Assembly (NCBI GenBank): GCA_913044155.1
Contig: CAJWNF010000026.1
Location: 1-7,400 of the forward strand
Direction: 5' to 3'
Source: an uncultured Gammaproteobacteria bacterium
Lineage (GTDB): Bacteria > Pseudomonadota > Gammaproteobacteria > PS1 > Thioglobaceae
DNA length: 7,400 bases
Made by a program: the position numbers and the translations under genes. The first letter of the stretch is position 1, and the number at the start of each line of letters is the position of its first letter. The notes under the pieces were generated by a model. The model had not been told where the DNA came from and searched no databases. It saw only the letters and a program-made list of their open reading frames with translations. Below, piece by piece: positions 1 to 6,686 of the stretch.

Positions 1-2
1 AA

Positions 3-62
3 TGGACTATGGAAAAGGCGCCACTTTATCACATCGTTGATGATAAAGAAGATAACCAATAA
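3..62 (+). CDS. Probable C-terminal end of a forward gene (5' end outside window)
   Basis: This frame is open from the first bases of the window to a TAA at 60-62. The final residues read WTMEKAPLYHIVDDKEDNQ, with a hydrophilic, acidic tail that looks like a normal protein C-terminus. The alternative frame starting at base 1 stays open to a stop at 91-93, but its product is rich in Lys, Arg and Ile, as expected of random AT-rich DNA. With only 19 codons visible, no family can be named. Whether it shares a transcript with the gene at 154 cannot be judged; about 90 AT-rich bases separate them. Confidence 0.35.
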   Translation, partial: WTMEKAPLYHIVDDKEDNQ

Positions 63-73
63 AGATATAAGAA

Positions 74-95
74 TATTGCCTATTAAAGGATAATA
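74..95 (+). other. Small hairpin in the AT-rich gap after the partial gene
   Basis: Bases 74-81 (TATTGCCT) can pair with 87-95 (AGGATAATA) around a five-base loop, allowing one G-T wobble and one bulged A. It lies 12 bases after the stop of the partial gene. No T-run follows directly; the next T-rich stretch starts at 114, so it is not a classic intrinsic terminator. It may act in 3'-end stabilisation or be chance pairing in AT-rich DNA. Confidence 0.2.
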
Positions 96-153
96 AGGTA
101 ATAAAATTATCACTTTATTTACTTCAATAAAATTATTTTGTGAGTAGTATTTA

Positions 154-504
154 ATGAACCTTCCCGAGAAGACTGACGAAGAAATATTAGAGATTGCTAA
201 TCCCTTATGGGATGATCTTGTTGAGTCCTCTAACAATAAAGACTACCTAGGCTTTGTTAAACATTTCTCAAAGGCTATGCTTTTAGCGGCAAGCGAGGTG
301 GAAATAGGTAAACAGTGGGCAAACAATGAAATGTTGACGAGCTTATCTAGGGAAAGAGTTTTTTTTGGCTGTTTGAGAAGAAACAACCATATAAGTGTTC
401 TTTTTAAGCAAAAGAGTGACAAGGTCCCAGGAGAGTTTTTAGGTCGACTAGTTCTAGGAATTGAGGATGGTGAAGTTAAAATCTTTGGCGCAACAATTTT
501 CTAG
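154..504 (+). CDS. Conserved-looking small protein of unknown function (116 aa)
   Basis: I do not recognise this protein as a named family. It has no signal peptide and no membrane segment, so it is probably cytoplasmic. The first half (about residues 6-65) looks helical, with many acidic and amphipathic stretches, including NPLWDDLVESSNNKDYLGF. The second half (about 68-116) looks like beta strands: FFGCLRRNNHISVLFKQK, then GEFLGRLVLGIEDGEVKIFG. A helical N-terminus leading into a curved sheet that ends in a GEVKIFGATIF-like strand is reminiscent of NTF2/SnoaL-like folds, but that is inference from pattern only. The ATG at 154 is preceded by GAG at 142-144, a weak and slightly distant ribosome-binding match. 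The next gene downstream (ending at 570) is on the opposite strand, so this is the last gene of its transcript or a single-gene unit. Codon use looks like that of its neighbours. Confidence 0.8.
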   Translation: MNLPEKTDEEILEIANPLWDDLVESSNNKDYLGFVKHFSKAMLLAASEVEIGKQWANNEMLTSLSRERVFFGCLRRNNHISVLFKQKSDKVPGEFLGRLVLGIEDGEVKIFGATIF

Positions 505-523
505 CAATCTATCAAGTTAATAC

Positions 524-546
524 TAATCCGGCCAAGATTAATTTTT
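524..546 (+). terminator. Weak candidate terminator after the 116-aa gene
   Basis: TAATC at 524-528 and GATTA at 536-540 form a five-pair stem around a GC-rich seven-base loop, followed by five T residues at 542-546. The stem is AT-rich and short, so it would be weak. The position, 20 bases after a stop codon and between convergent genes, is right for a terminator. An alternative pairing of TTAAT at 517-521 with ATTAA at 537-541 competes with it. Confidence 0.25.
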
Positions 547-569
547 CCCTACAGGGTATTGAGAGAGAT

Positions 570-1046
570 TTAATCAAAAGAATGTGACTCTATACCCCAT
601 TCTTTTTCACTATCAATAGTAATCATCAAGCATTTCGCTCCATCATAATTTCGAGTCTCGCCTGCAGCACCTGGATTAATGACCCAGGGTGTTTTTGTCT
701 GGTCTATTACCTGTCTATGGGTATGACCATAAATGATGGCCTTGGCGTCAGGGTATGATTTCCTTAGAGAGTCGTGACATGGCTCATAGTGGCCATGTCT
801 GTGGCCATGCTCAATAACAATCTTGCCACCAGGCAGGCTCAATACTTCTACATCTTCAAGGTGTGTTATGTGGTAATCATTATTACCTCTCACCGCAAAA
901 ACTTCTTGTTTTGGATTGAGCTTTTGTAGAACTTCTATATCAACTATATCGCCAGCATGTAGAGCGAAATCGCAGTCATTAATGAGCTCAACGATTTGCG
1001 GATGCACCGTACCATGAGTATCTGAAAGAATACCTATCTTTAACAC
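570..1046 (-). CDS. YfcE/MJ0936-family metallophosphoesterase
   Basis: This 158-residue protein is a small calcineurin-like phosphoesterase of the YfcE/MJ0936 type. Members bind two metal ions and cleave phosphodiesters in vitro; the physiological substrate is usually unknown. The complete metal-binding set is visible: GILSDTHG (Asp9, His11), HAGDIVD (Asp33), VRGNND (Asn55), IEHGHRHGH (His80 and following) and YGHTHR (His108, His110), then INPGAAGETR near the end. The length fits the single-domain family. The start is a GTG at 1046; the frame upstream holds no other plausible start, and the family begins immediately with a strand like LKIGILSDTHG. Only two bases separate it from the argG stop and no clear Shine-Dalgarno is present, so it is probably translated by ribosomes leaving argG. 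I infer co-transcription with argG. No metabolic link to arginine synthesis is established. The protein is predicted cytoplasmic. Confidence 0.9.
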   Translation of the reverse strand: MLKIGILSDTHGTVHPQIVELINDCDFALHAGDIVDIEVLQKLNPKQEVFAVRGNNDYHITHLEDVEVLSLPGGKIVIEHGHRHGHYEPCHDSLRKSYPDAKAIIYGHTHRQVIDQTKTPWVINPGAAGETRNYDGAKCLMITIDSEKEWGIESHSFD

Positions 1047-1048
1047 GC

Positions 1049-2245
1049 TTACTGCAAGGACTTGAGTCTTAAACGTAGCGCATTAAGTTTAATAAACCCT
1101 TCTGCATCCTTTTGGTTGTATGCGCCTTGGTCATCCTCGAAAGTGGCTATTTTTTCACTGAACAAGCTGTTCTCTGATCGACGACCGACAACTGACACTG
1201 TGCCCTTATAGAGTTTGACTTTAACTACACCATTCACATTCTCTTGAGATGCATCAATCGCTGCCTGCATCATCTCACGCTCTGGTGCAAACCAGAAACC
1301 GTTATAAATAAGCTTTGCATATTTAGGCATGAGTTCGTCTTTTAGGTGCGCAGCTTCACGGTCCAACGTGAGAGACTCGATAGCGCGATGAGCCTTCAAC
1401 ATAACAGTTCCTGCTGGCGTTTCATAGCAGCCGCGAGATTTCATTCCGACAAAGCGATTTTCAACGAGGTCTTGACGACCAATACCGTTAGCGCCTGCTT
1501 TTTTATTTAAATCTTCCATCACCTCTGCTGGAGTTTTAGATGCTCCGTTAATGGCAACTATGTCACCTTTTTCATAACTGATTTCGACATACTCAGCATG
1601 ATCAGGAGCCTTCTCAGGAGAAACAGTCCAACGCCACATATCATCTTCAGGCTCTTTCCAGGGATCCTCTAAAATATCACCCTCGTATGAAATATGCAAT
1701 AGATTTGCATCCATCGAGTATGGTGACTTTTTAGATTGCTTTTGATAATCAATTTCGATGTCATGGTCTTTTGCATATTGCATCAAACTTTCTCGAGAGG
1801 ACAAAGCCCACTCACGCCATGGGGCTATCACCTTGATATTAGCGTTAATTGCATAAGCATTGAGTTCAAATCTTACTTGATCGTTTCCTTTTCCCGTGGC
1901 ACCATGAGAAATGGCATCGGCACCAACTTTTGCAGCTATCTCAACTAGACGTTTTGAAATAAGTGGGCGCGCAATGGAGGTTCCTAAGAGATATTCGCCC
2001 TCATATACTGCATTAGCACGAAACATTGGAAAAACAAAGTCACGTGCGAATTCTTCACGTAAATCTTCGATATATATTTCTTTGATGCCCATGGCCTTTG
2101 CCTTAGCTCGAGCCGGCTCAACTTCTTCGCCTTGGCCAATATCTGCGGTAAATGTTACAACTTCGCAACTGTAAGTTTCTTGTAACCATTTTGCAATAAT
2201 GCTGGTATCCAAACCACCAGAATAGGCTAATACAACTTTCTTCAT
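1049..2245 (-). CDS. argG: Argininosuccinate synthase
   Basis: ArgG condenses citrulline with aspartate using ATP, releasing AMP and pyrophosphate, to form argininosuccinate, the penultimate step of arginine biosynthesis; it acts as a cytoplasmic tetramer. The N-type ATP pyrophosphatase loop AYSGGLDTS lies at residues 7-15. The substrate-binding segment [13 protein letters not shown] is at 115-127, [20 protein letters not shown] at 176-195, and a conserved block from NGIGRQD to [10 protein letters not shown] at about 253-280. At 398 residues it matches the widespread bacterial type-1 form, not the longer E. coli form of about 447 residues. The start gives the family-typical [10 protein letters not shown] beginning. 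The ATG overlaps the upstream DUF2914 stop as ATGA, and no strong Shine-Dalgarno is seen, suggesting translational coupling. argH is not in the window. No ArgR operator was recognised upstream of the cluster. Confidence 0.98.
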   Translation of the reverse strand: MKKVVLAYSGGLDTSIIAKWLQETYSCEVVTFTADIGQGEEVEPARAKAKAMGIKEIYIEDLREEFARDFVFPMFRANAVYEGEYLLGTSIARPLISKRLVEIAAKVGADAISHGATGKGNDQVRFELNAYAINANIKVIAPWREWALSSRESLMQYAKDHDIEIDYQKQSKKSPYSMDANLLHISYEGDILEDPWKEPEDDMWRWTVSPEKAPDHAEYVEISYEKGDIVAINGASKTPAEVMEDLNKKAGANGIGRQDLVENRFVGMKSRGCYETPAGTVMLKAHRAIESLTLDREAAHLKDELMPKYAKLIYNGFWFAPEREMMQAAIDASQENVNGVVKVKLYKGTVSVVGRRSENSLFSEKIATFEDDQGAYNQKDAEGFIKLNALRLRLKSLQ

Positions 2246-2634
2246 TCTTTATCTGTGTAATTAAATATTTTCTCGTATAGCAAGCTTCCATCCATTCTAA
2301 GCACCTGTACTTTCCACTTGCCTATCCATGTATACCACAAGTTCTTGGATGACCATACTCGCCATCTTGGGCCATTTATATCAAAACTGACATCGGCCAT
2401 GACTTTGTCTTTATAAATCCAGCGATGAGTTATGCGCTCACCGTCCAAGTTGCGAATATTTGTAAAGAAGTAGATTTTACCCAAAGAGTTGTCCGCCTCC
2501 TCAACAATATTGATTGGCACTCTATCTTTAATATCTAGAGCGAATACCGCATTAGATATGTTCTCATGTGGCCATTCATCAGATAGAGTATTTAGAGAAA
2601 GCAACAAACTCAAAAGTATTACTATTTTTTTCAT
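2242..2634 (-). CDS. DUF2914-domain protein with signal peptide
   Basis: This 130-residue protein has a basic start (MKKI), a hydrophobic stretch at about 4-17 and a likely signal-peptidase site near residue 18 (TLS/DEW), so it should be exported to the periplasm. The mature part carries hallmarks of DUF2914: an FFTN strand at 56-59, ITHRWIY at about 68-74, then [13 protein letters not shown] at 88-100, and [10 protein letters not shown] at about 103-112. DUF2914 proteins appear to be small beta-rich modules of unknown function, found alone or at the end of larger proteins. A ribosome-binding match AGGTG precedes the ATG by about seven bases. The gene heads the cluster with argG, overlapping it by four bases. 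Being first in the cluster makes it likely that argG expression depends on its translation. Family assignment is by motif recognition; function is unknown. Confidence 0.85.
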   Translation of the reverse strand: MKKIVILLSLLLSLNTLSDEWPHENISNAVFALDIKDRVPINIVEEADNSLGKIYFFTNIRNLDGERITHRWIYKDKVMADVSFDINGPRWRVWSSKNLWYTWIGKWKVQVLRMDGSLLYEKIFNYTDKE

Positions 2635-2755
2635 TTAATTCACCTAGGTAATTAGATGCTCAATTAATTGTTCCTCCACAACTTCATTATCCCTAAAAGT
2701 ACACCCTCGAACTTATATTCCTGCCTTGAATTCAGACATTATTGTAATGACTACT
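2635..2755 (-). promoter_or_regulatory. Intergenic region upstream of the DUF2914-argG cluster
   Basis: This 121-base gap separates efp from the DUF2914 gene on the same strand. Reverse-strand contents: an imperfect inverted repeat at 2751-2735 (arms GTCATTA and TAATGTC) four bases after the efp stop, a -10-like TATAAG at 2717-2712 with no convincing -35 box, a GGAGG at 2677-2673 not followed by a usable gene, and the real ribosome-binding site AGGTG just upstream of 2634. There is no stable GC-rich hairpin with a T-run, so efp may read through into the cluster. A separate promoter here is plausible but unproven. Confidence 0.3.
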
Positions 2756-3319
2756 CTAGGCGCGGCCTGAATACTCGTTTGTGCGTGTATCGATCTTAAC
2801 TTTTTCTCCAATACTGATAAATAAAGGGACCTGAATAACAACACCTGTATTCATAGTTGCAGGTTTGCCTCCGGTACCAGCAGTATCACCCTTGAGACCC
2901 GGGTCTGTATCAACCACCTCTAAAATAACATGATTTGGAGGTGTAACCGAGATTGGGTTATTGTTCCACAGTATCACAATACAGTTGTCCTGCTCGACCA
3001 AATAATTGGTCGCAGTGCCAATTGCCGCCTGCCCCAATTCATACTGGTCAAAAGAAGAGAGGTCCATAAAGCACCAGCTCGAACCATCACTGTATAAATA
3101 CTGCATCTCTAATTCCATCACATCGGCGCCTTCTAGAGATTCACCTGATTTAAATGTTTTTTCGAGTGTTTTACCTGTAATCAAGTCTTTAAACTTTACT
3201 CGATTGAATGCCTGCCCTTTGCCTGGATTAACAAATTCATTGTTTATTATTGAGCAGGGATTGCCGCCTAGCATTAACTTTAGGCCATTCTTAAAATGAC
3301 TTGTGCTATATTTCGCCAT
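2756..3319 (-). CDS. efp: Translation elongation factor P
   Basis: EF-P binds between the P and E sites of the ribosome and relieves stalling at consecutive prolines. The 187-residue length fits bacterial EF-P (E. coli 188). Three beta-barrel domains are expected: a KOW-like domain (about 1-65), a middle OB domain (66-128) and a C-terminal OB domain (129-187). The tip loop reads NPGKGQAF with Lys34 as the modifiable residue, and the context resembles E. coli EF-P, which is beta-lysylated by EpmA/EpmB; those enzymes are not visible here. The signatures [19 protein letters not shown] (about 136-154) and the C-terminal [15 protein letters not shown] end (KIDTRTNEY) are very close to E. coli. A good Shine-Dalgarno, AGGA at 3330-3327, sits seven bases before the ATG. 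A candidate promoter lies just upstream in the region shared with divergent sucC. The DUF2914 gene follows on the same strand after 121 bases. Confidence 0.97.
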   Translation of the reverse strand: MAKYSTSHFKNGLKLMLGGNPCSIINNEFVNPGKGQAFNRVKFKDLITGKTLEKTFKSGESLEGADVMELEMQYLYSDGSSWCFMDLSSFDQYELGQAAIGTATNYLVEQDNCIVILWNNNPISVTPPNHVILEVVDTDPGLKGDTAGTGGKPATMNTGVVIQVPLFISIGEKVKIDTRTNEYSGRA

Positions 3320-3335
3320 GAAAATTTCCTAGCTA

Positions 3336-3364
3336 TTTAACCTAAGTAAACTAAATTTTATAAT
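3336..3364 (+). promoter_or_regulatory. Candidate sigma-70 promoter for sucCD
   Basis: A perfect -10 box TATAAT lies at 3359-3364, and TTTAAC at 3336-3341 is a weak -35 match with a 17-base spacer. The start would be near 3371, giving sucC a leader of about 85 bases. A second possible -10, TAAAAT at 3410-3415, lacks any -35 but would give a leader of about 34 bases. In AT-rich DNA such matches arise by chance, so this is a candidate only. Confidence 0.35.
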
Positions 3365-3385
3365 GCGATTGATTCCATCATTAAA
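3357..3385 (-). promoter_or_regulatory. Candidate sigma-70 promoter for efp
   Basis: On the reverse strand a -10-like TATAAA at 3362-3357 (five of six matches to TATAAT) is preceded by TTTAAT at 3385-3380 (three of six matches to TTGACA) with a 17-base spacer. Transcription would begin near 3350, giving a leader of about 31 bases that contains the efp ribosome-binding site. The -10 box overlaps the forward candidate for sucC. A TTGACA on this strand at 3398-3393 has no -10 at proper spacing. Confidence 0.35.
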
Positions 3386-3455
3386 ACTAAGGTGTCAATC
3401 AAAAAATGATAAAATTCTTTCCCACATATTTTAACCTTTATTCTTTCCGATTTAT

Positions 3456-4616
3456 ATGCACATACACGAATACCAGGCAAAAGAATTGTTCAAAAAAAAT
3501 GGCATTCAAGTGCCAGAGAACATTGTTATCACTAAAAGCTCTGAAGTTAAATCTTGCTGTGAAAAACTTGGCGGCAATTTATGGGTTGTTAAAGCTCAAG
3601 TACATGCCGGTGGTCGCGGTAAAGGTGGTGGCGTAATTGTGTGCAATAGTATCGAAAAAGCATTCCAAGCAAGTGAAAAGTTGTTGCATAGTAGACTGAT
3701 AACACCGCAAACAGATGAAAATGGCCTAACTATCAACCAAGTAATCATTGAATCAGGTCAAGATATTCATAAGGAGCTCTATTTAGGGCTGTTAGTTGAC
3801 CGTTCAACCTCATGTATAACAGTATTAGCATCGACAGAAGGCGGAATGGATATTGAGCAAGTTGCTTCTGCAACGCCGGAAAAAATAATTAAACATGCGA
3901 TTGACCCTTTAGGCAAACTCTCTGACAATGAATGCATTGATATTGCAAAAAAACTTAAATTGGATGCAGCACTTTATGATCAATTCACTGAAACTTTGTT
4001 GGGCTTGTATTCTATCTTTACCGACAAGGACGTAAACTTAATTGAGATTAATCCATTGATAATAACAAACCAAAATACAGTTGTTGCACTCGATGGAAAA
4101 ATAGACTTTGACGATAACGCACTATACCGTAACGAAGATATTCTTGAACTAAGAGATATTACTCAGGAAGACGAAAAAGAAATGATGGCTAGTGAATACC
4201 AACTAAATTACATTTCTCTAGATGGGTCAGTAGGATGTATGGTAAATGGCGCAGGATTAGCCATGGCGACAATGGATTTAATTGAATATCACGGTGGTTC
4301 ACCTGCCAACTTTTTGGATGTTGGTGGTGGCACAACGGCGGACAGAGTGGCAAAGGCCTTCGAAATCATTCAGAGTGGTCAAAATGTGAAAGCGATTTTG
4401 GTCAATATATTTGGCGGTATTGTCCGCTGTGACCTGATTGCTGCTGGTATTCTACAGGCGATTGATAAAGTAGGCTTGACGTTGCCAATTGTAGTTAGAC
4501 TTGAGGGCACTAATGCCATTGAAGGCCTGGAAATTTTGAACAAGAGTGACTGTAATATTATGACTGAATCTGACTTAACTGAGGCAGCTAAAAAGGTAGT
4601 GGAGATGGCGAAATGA
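3456..4616 (+). CDS. sucC: Succinyl-CoA synthetase, beta subunit
   Basis: The beta subunit pairs with SucD to interconvert succinyl-CoA plus nucleoside diphosphate and phosphate with succinate, CoA and nucleoside triphosphate in the TCA cycle. At 386 residues it matches the family (E. coli 388). An ATP-grasp domain covers about residues 1-240, beginning [12 protein letters not shown], with Lys46 and the glycine-rich [12 protein letters not shown] at 49-60 for nucleotide binding. Glu197-Ile-Asn-Pro200 and Asp213 in ALDGK supply likely metal ligands. The CoA-ligase-like domain follows, with [28 protein letters not shown] at about 285-292 and FGGIVRCD ending at residue 336. The start fits the family N-terminus, although no Shine-Dalgarno is visible; the leader just before the ATG is pyrimidine-rich and AT-rich. 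It overlaps sucD by four bases. sucA and sucB, often adjacent in gammaproteobacteria, are absent from the window. Confidence 0.98.
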   Translation: MHIHEYQAKELFKKNGIQVPENIVITKSSEVKSCCEKLGGNLWVVKAQVHAGGRGKGGGVIVCNSIEKAFQASEKLLHSRLITPQTDENGLTINQVIIESGQDIHKELYLGLLVDRSTSCITVLASTEGGMDIEQVASATPEKIIKHAIDPLGKLSDNECIDIAKKLKLDAALYDQFTETLLGLYSIFTDKDVNLIEINPLIITNQNTVVALDGKIDFDDNALYRNEDILELRDITQEDEKEMMASEYQLNYISLDGSVGCMVNGAGLAMATMDLIEYHGGSPANFLDVGGGTTADRVAKAFEIIQSGQNVKAILVNIFGGIVRCDLIAAGILQAIDKVGLTLPIVVRLEGTNAIEGLEILNKSDCNIMTESDLTEAAKKVVEMAK

Positions 4617-5485
4617 GTGTACTAATTAACGAGCAGACTAAAGTTATTTGTCAAGGATTTACTGGCAAACAAGGCACATTTCATTCTGAACAGTCGATTG
4701 CCTATGGAACGCAATTCGTTGGTGGTGTAACTCCTGGAAAAGGTGGTCAGATTCACCTAGATAGACCTGTCTTTAATTCAGTCAGAGAGGCCATGACACA
4801 GGTTAGCGCTAATGCTTCAATGATTTACGTACCACCTAGATTTGCATTTGAGTCAATTGTCGAAGCTATTGAGGCGGAGATGCCTGTTATTGCATGTATT
4901 ACTGAAGGCATTCCGGTTCAAGATATGATCAAAGTTAAGGCCATGCTTAAAGATAGTAAATCAAGATTAATCGGGCCCAACTGTCCAGGAATTATTACTC
5001 CAGACGAGTGTAAACTTGGAATTATGCCTGGGAATATCCATAAAAGCGGCACCGTTGGTATTGTTTCTCGTTCAGGAACATTGACGTATGAGGCAGTTCA
5101 TCAAACCACTTTAGCTGGGTTAGGTCAAAGTACCTGTATAGGTATTGGTGGAGACCCTGTACAAGGAATGAATTTCATCGACTGCCTTGAGCTGTTTGAG
5201 CATGACAAAGACACTCAATCTATTGTAATGGTGGGTGAAATCGGTGGAAGCGCAGAAGAAGAGGCTGCCGAGTATATCTCTTCTAACATTTCTAAGCCAG
5301 TCGTTTCATACATTGCGGGACTTACAGCACCTAAAGGTAAAAGAATGGGACATGCTGGCGCAGTCATAAGTGGAGGAAGCGGTGGCGCTCAAAACAAAAT
5401 TAAATCTTTGAAAAAGGCTGGGGTAAGTATTTCTCCAACTCCAGCCATGATTGGTGAAACCCTCCTTAAATCTTTAACAAATTAG
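4613..5485 (+). CDS. sucD: Succinyl-CoA synthetase, alpha subunit
   Basis: The alpha subunit binds CoA and carries the histidine that is phosphorylated during catalysis. The 290 residues match E. coli SucD (289) almost end to end. The N-terminal Rossmann-like CoA-binding domain (about 1-125) contains [17 protein letters not shown] and GGVTPGKGG. Further conserved segments are [11 protein letters not shown] at about 120-130, [13 protein letters not shown] near 150-162, and [15 protein letters not shown] near 208-222. The active-site His247 lies in [10 protein letters not shown]. The ATG at 4613 overlaps the sucC stop as ATGA, and GGAG at 4601-4604 lies eight bases upstream, a strong ribosome-binding site inside sucC. 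That arrangement fits equal production of the two subunits. There is no clear intrinsic terminator after the stop, so the transcript may continue into the transporter gene. Confidence 0.98.
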   Translation: MSVLINEQTKVICQGFTGKQGTFHSEQSIAYGTQFVGGVTPGKGGQIHLDRPVFNSVREAMTQVSANASMIYVPPRFAFESIVEAIEAEMPVIACITEGIPVQDMIKVKAMLKDSKSRLIGPNCPGIITPDECKLGIMPGNIHKSGTVGIVSRSGTLTYEAVHQTTLAGLGQSTCIGIGGDPVQGMNFIDCLELFEHDKDTQSIVMVGEIGGSAEEEAAEYISSNISKPVVSYIAGLTAPKGKRMGHAGAVISGGSGGAQNKIKSLKKAGVSISPTPAMIGETLLKSLTN

Positions 5486-5505
5486 AGCCTACCCCAGAAA
5501 CTTAA

Positions 5506-5511
5506 TATAAT
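5506..5511 (+). promoter_or_regulatory. Candidate -10 box upstream of the MFS transporter gene
   Basis: A perfect TATAAT occurs in the 55-base gap between sucD and the transporter gene, about 30 bases before the ATG. No recognisable -35 box stands at 16-18 bases upstream (the best is TTAGAG at 5482-5487, only two matches). It could provide an independent promoter, or be chance in AT-rich DNA while the gene is read from the sucCD transcript. Confidence 0.3.
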
Positions 5512-5540
5512 TATTAACTTCATTAACTTTCTTCAAATTT

Positions 5541-6686
5541 ATGACTAATATTAAAAACGCTAGATTTGCAGTTATAGTCATTTTTGCAGTTAATGGAGTT
5601 TTATTTGGTAGCTGGGCTTCGCGTATTCCTGCAATTTCAAATTTTCATAATCTATCTCCAGCATCATTAGGACTGTTAATCTTTTTATTAGGTTTGTCAG
5701 CTGTTGTTGCGTTCTCTGCTTTTGGAAGAGCTGCCGATAAGTTTGGCGCGTCATTTGTGACTAAGCTTGCTAGCTGTACATTGCTTCCATTGACCCTCAT
5801 CTTTATTGCTTATGCAAATTCAATTTGGACGCTAGTAGCTGCCATCATTTTTTTTGGCGCAATTCATGGAGGCATTGATGTCGCAATGAATGCCTGGGCT
5901 GCTGAAGTTGAACGTAAAAGTAAACGACCTTTGATGTCGTCTTTCCACGCTATGTGGAGTCTTGGGTCAGGAATCGGGGCAGGCTTTGGTGTTCTATTAA
6001 CTACCCATAAATTTGGTGTAGAGGCTCATTTTACAATCATTTCAGTTGTAGTTTTTTTGATTACACTTAGCATTTTAGCAATTCCATTTCAATCTGAGAC
6101 AAAGCAGAAAAATAAGGATGCTCCATTTATTTCGATACCTAAAGGGCCTTTACTTGCAGTCGCCTTTATAACGTTTTTTGCTTCATTGGGTGAAGGTGCT
6201 GTCGCAGACTGGAGTGCAATTTTTCTTATTGACGTTGCAAGTGTGGAGGAAGGCACTGCGGCACTAGGGTTCGCAGCATTCTCTATTTGCATGTTTTCAA
6301 TGAGATTGATGGGTGACAAAATTGTATCGATCATTGGACCTTCGAAAACAGCCCGCTACTCAGGGTTAGTGGCACTGATAGGAGCTACAATTTTAGTTAC
6401 ATTTGAATCCTTTATTCCTTTAGTGATTGCCTTTAGTTTGATAGGGCTAGGTATCGCTGTTATCATACCTCTGGCTTTTTCTCGTGCGGCAAATGACAAA
6501 AACATTTCTCAGGGCACCGCAATTGCAAGTATTGCTACTTTGGGATATGGTGGTATGCTTATTGGTCCTTTATTTGTTGGCTTTATTGCAGATGCCACAT
6601 CAATCAAAACAAGCTTCTTAATCTTTCCCATTTTGGCATTTCTGGTGTTTGCCCTTTCAAAACATCTATCAATAAAGTCTCTATAG
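5541..6686 (+). CDS. MFS transporter, MosC/YbjJ-like
   Basis: This is a 381-residue inner-membrane carrier with about twelve hydrophobic segments, at roughly 8-24, 43-61, 73-91, 96-118, 133-154, 163-181, 203-222, 240-255, 272-288, 291-313, 326-349 and 354-374. A polar cytoplasmic loop at about 182-202 divides the two six-helix halves. Features of the MosC/YbjJ-like group are [10 protein letters not shown] (23-32) after the first helix, a motif-A variant GRAADKFG (62-69) between helices 2 and 3, and [16 protein letters not shown] (110-125) followed by [14 protein letters not shown] (129-142). Substrates in this group are mostly unknown; MosC itself is linked to rhizopine, and nothing here supports that substrate. 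The ATG lacks a Shine-Dalgarno. The gene follows sucD by 55 bases and may share its transcript. Its last two codons, CTA TAG, overlap the end of convergent queA. No intrinsic terminator hairpin is seen, only a T8 tract at 6687-6694. Confidence 0.92.
   Translation: MTNIKNARFAVIVIFAVNGVLFGSWASRIPAISNFHNLSPASLGLLIFLLGLSAVVAFSAFGRAADKFGASFVTKLASCTLLPLTLIFIAYANSIWTLVAAIIFFGAIHGGIDVAMNAWAAEVERKSKRPLMSSFHAMWSLGSGIGAGFGVLLTTHKFGVEAHFTIISVVVFLITLSILAIPFQSETKQKNKDAPFISIPKGPLLAVAFITFFASLGEGAVADWSAIFLIDVASVEEGTAALGFAAFSICMFSMRLMGDKIVSIIGPSKTARYSGLVALIGATILVTFESFIPLVIAFSLIGLGIAVIIPLAFSRAANDKNISQGTAIASIATLGYGGMLIGPLFVGFIADATSIKTSFLIFPILAFLVFALSKHLSIKSL

Noticed and set aside
1..93. Alternative partial frame from base 1 to the stop at 91-93
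   Set aside because: The product is composed mostly of Lys, Arg and Ile, as expected from translating AT-rich noncoding DNA, and it overlaps the more protein-like frame ending at 62.
1736..2174. Open frames on the forward strand inside argG (1736-1948 and 1911-2174)
   Set aside because: They lie wholly antisense to argG, whose protein is conserved across this stretch. Their products have no recognisable domain, signal or ribosome-binding context.
2664..2687. Possible seven-residue leader peptide (MKLWRNN) on the reverse strand before the DUF2914-argG cluster
   Set aside because: It has only one Arg codon, its purine-rich AGGG is too close to the ATG, and no alternative hairpins or T-run terminator follow, so arginine attenuation is not supported.
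2735..2751. Inverted repeat just after the efp stop considered as an efp terminator or an ArgR box
   Set aside because: The arms are AT-rich, contain a mismatch and are not followed by a T-run on the reverse strand. A 17-base repeat with this centre is not a convincing ArgR operator.
3006..3299. Forward-strand open frame across efp
   Set aside because: It is antisense to a highly conserved EF-P coding region and its product has no family features.
3406..3636. Forward open frame overlapping the start of sucC in another frame
   Set aside because: From 3456 on, it is an out-of-frame reading of conserved SucC sequence. It has no ribosome-binding site or recognisable product.
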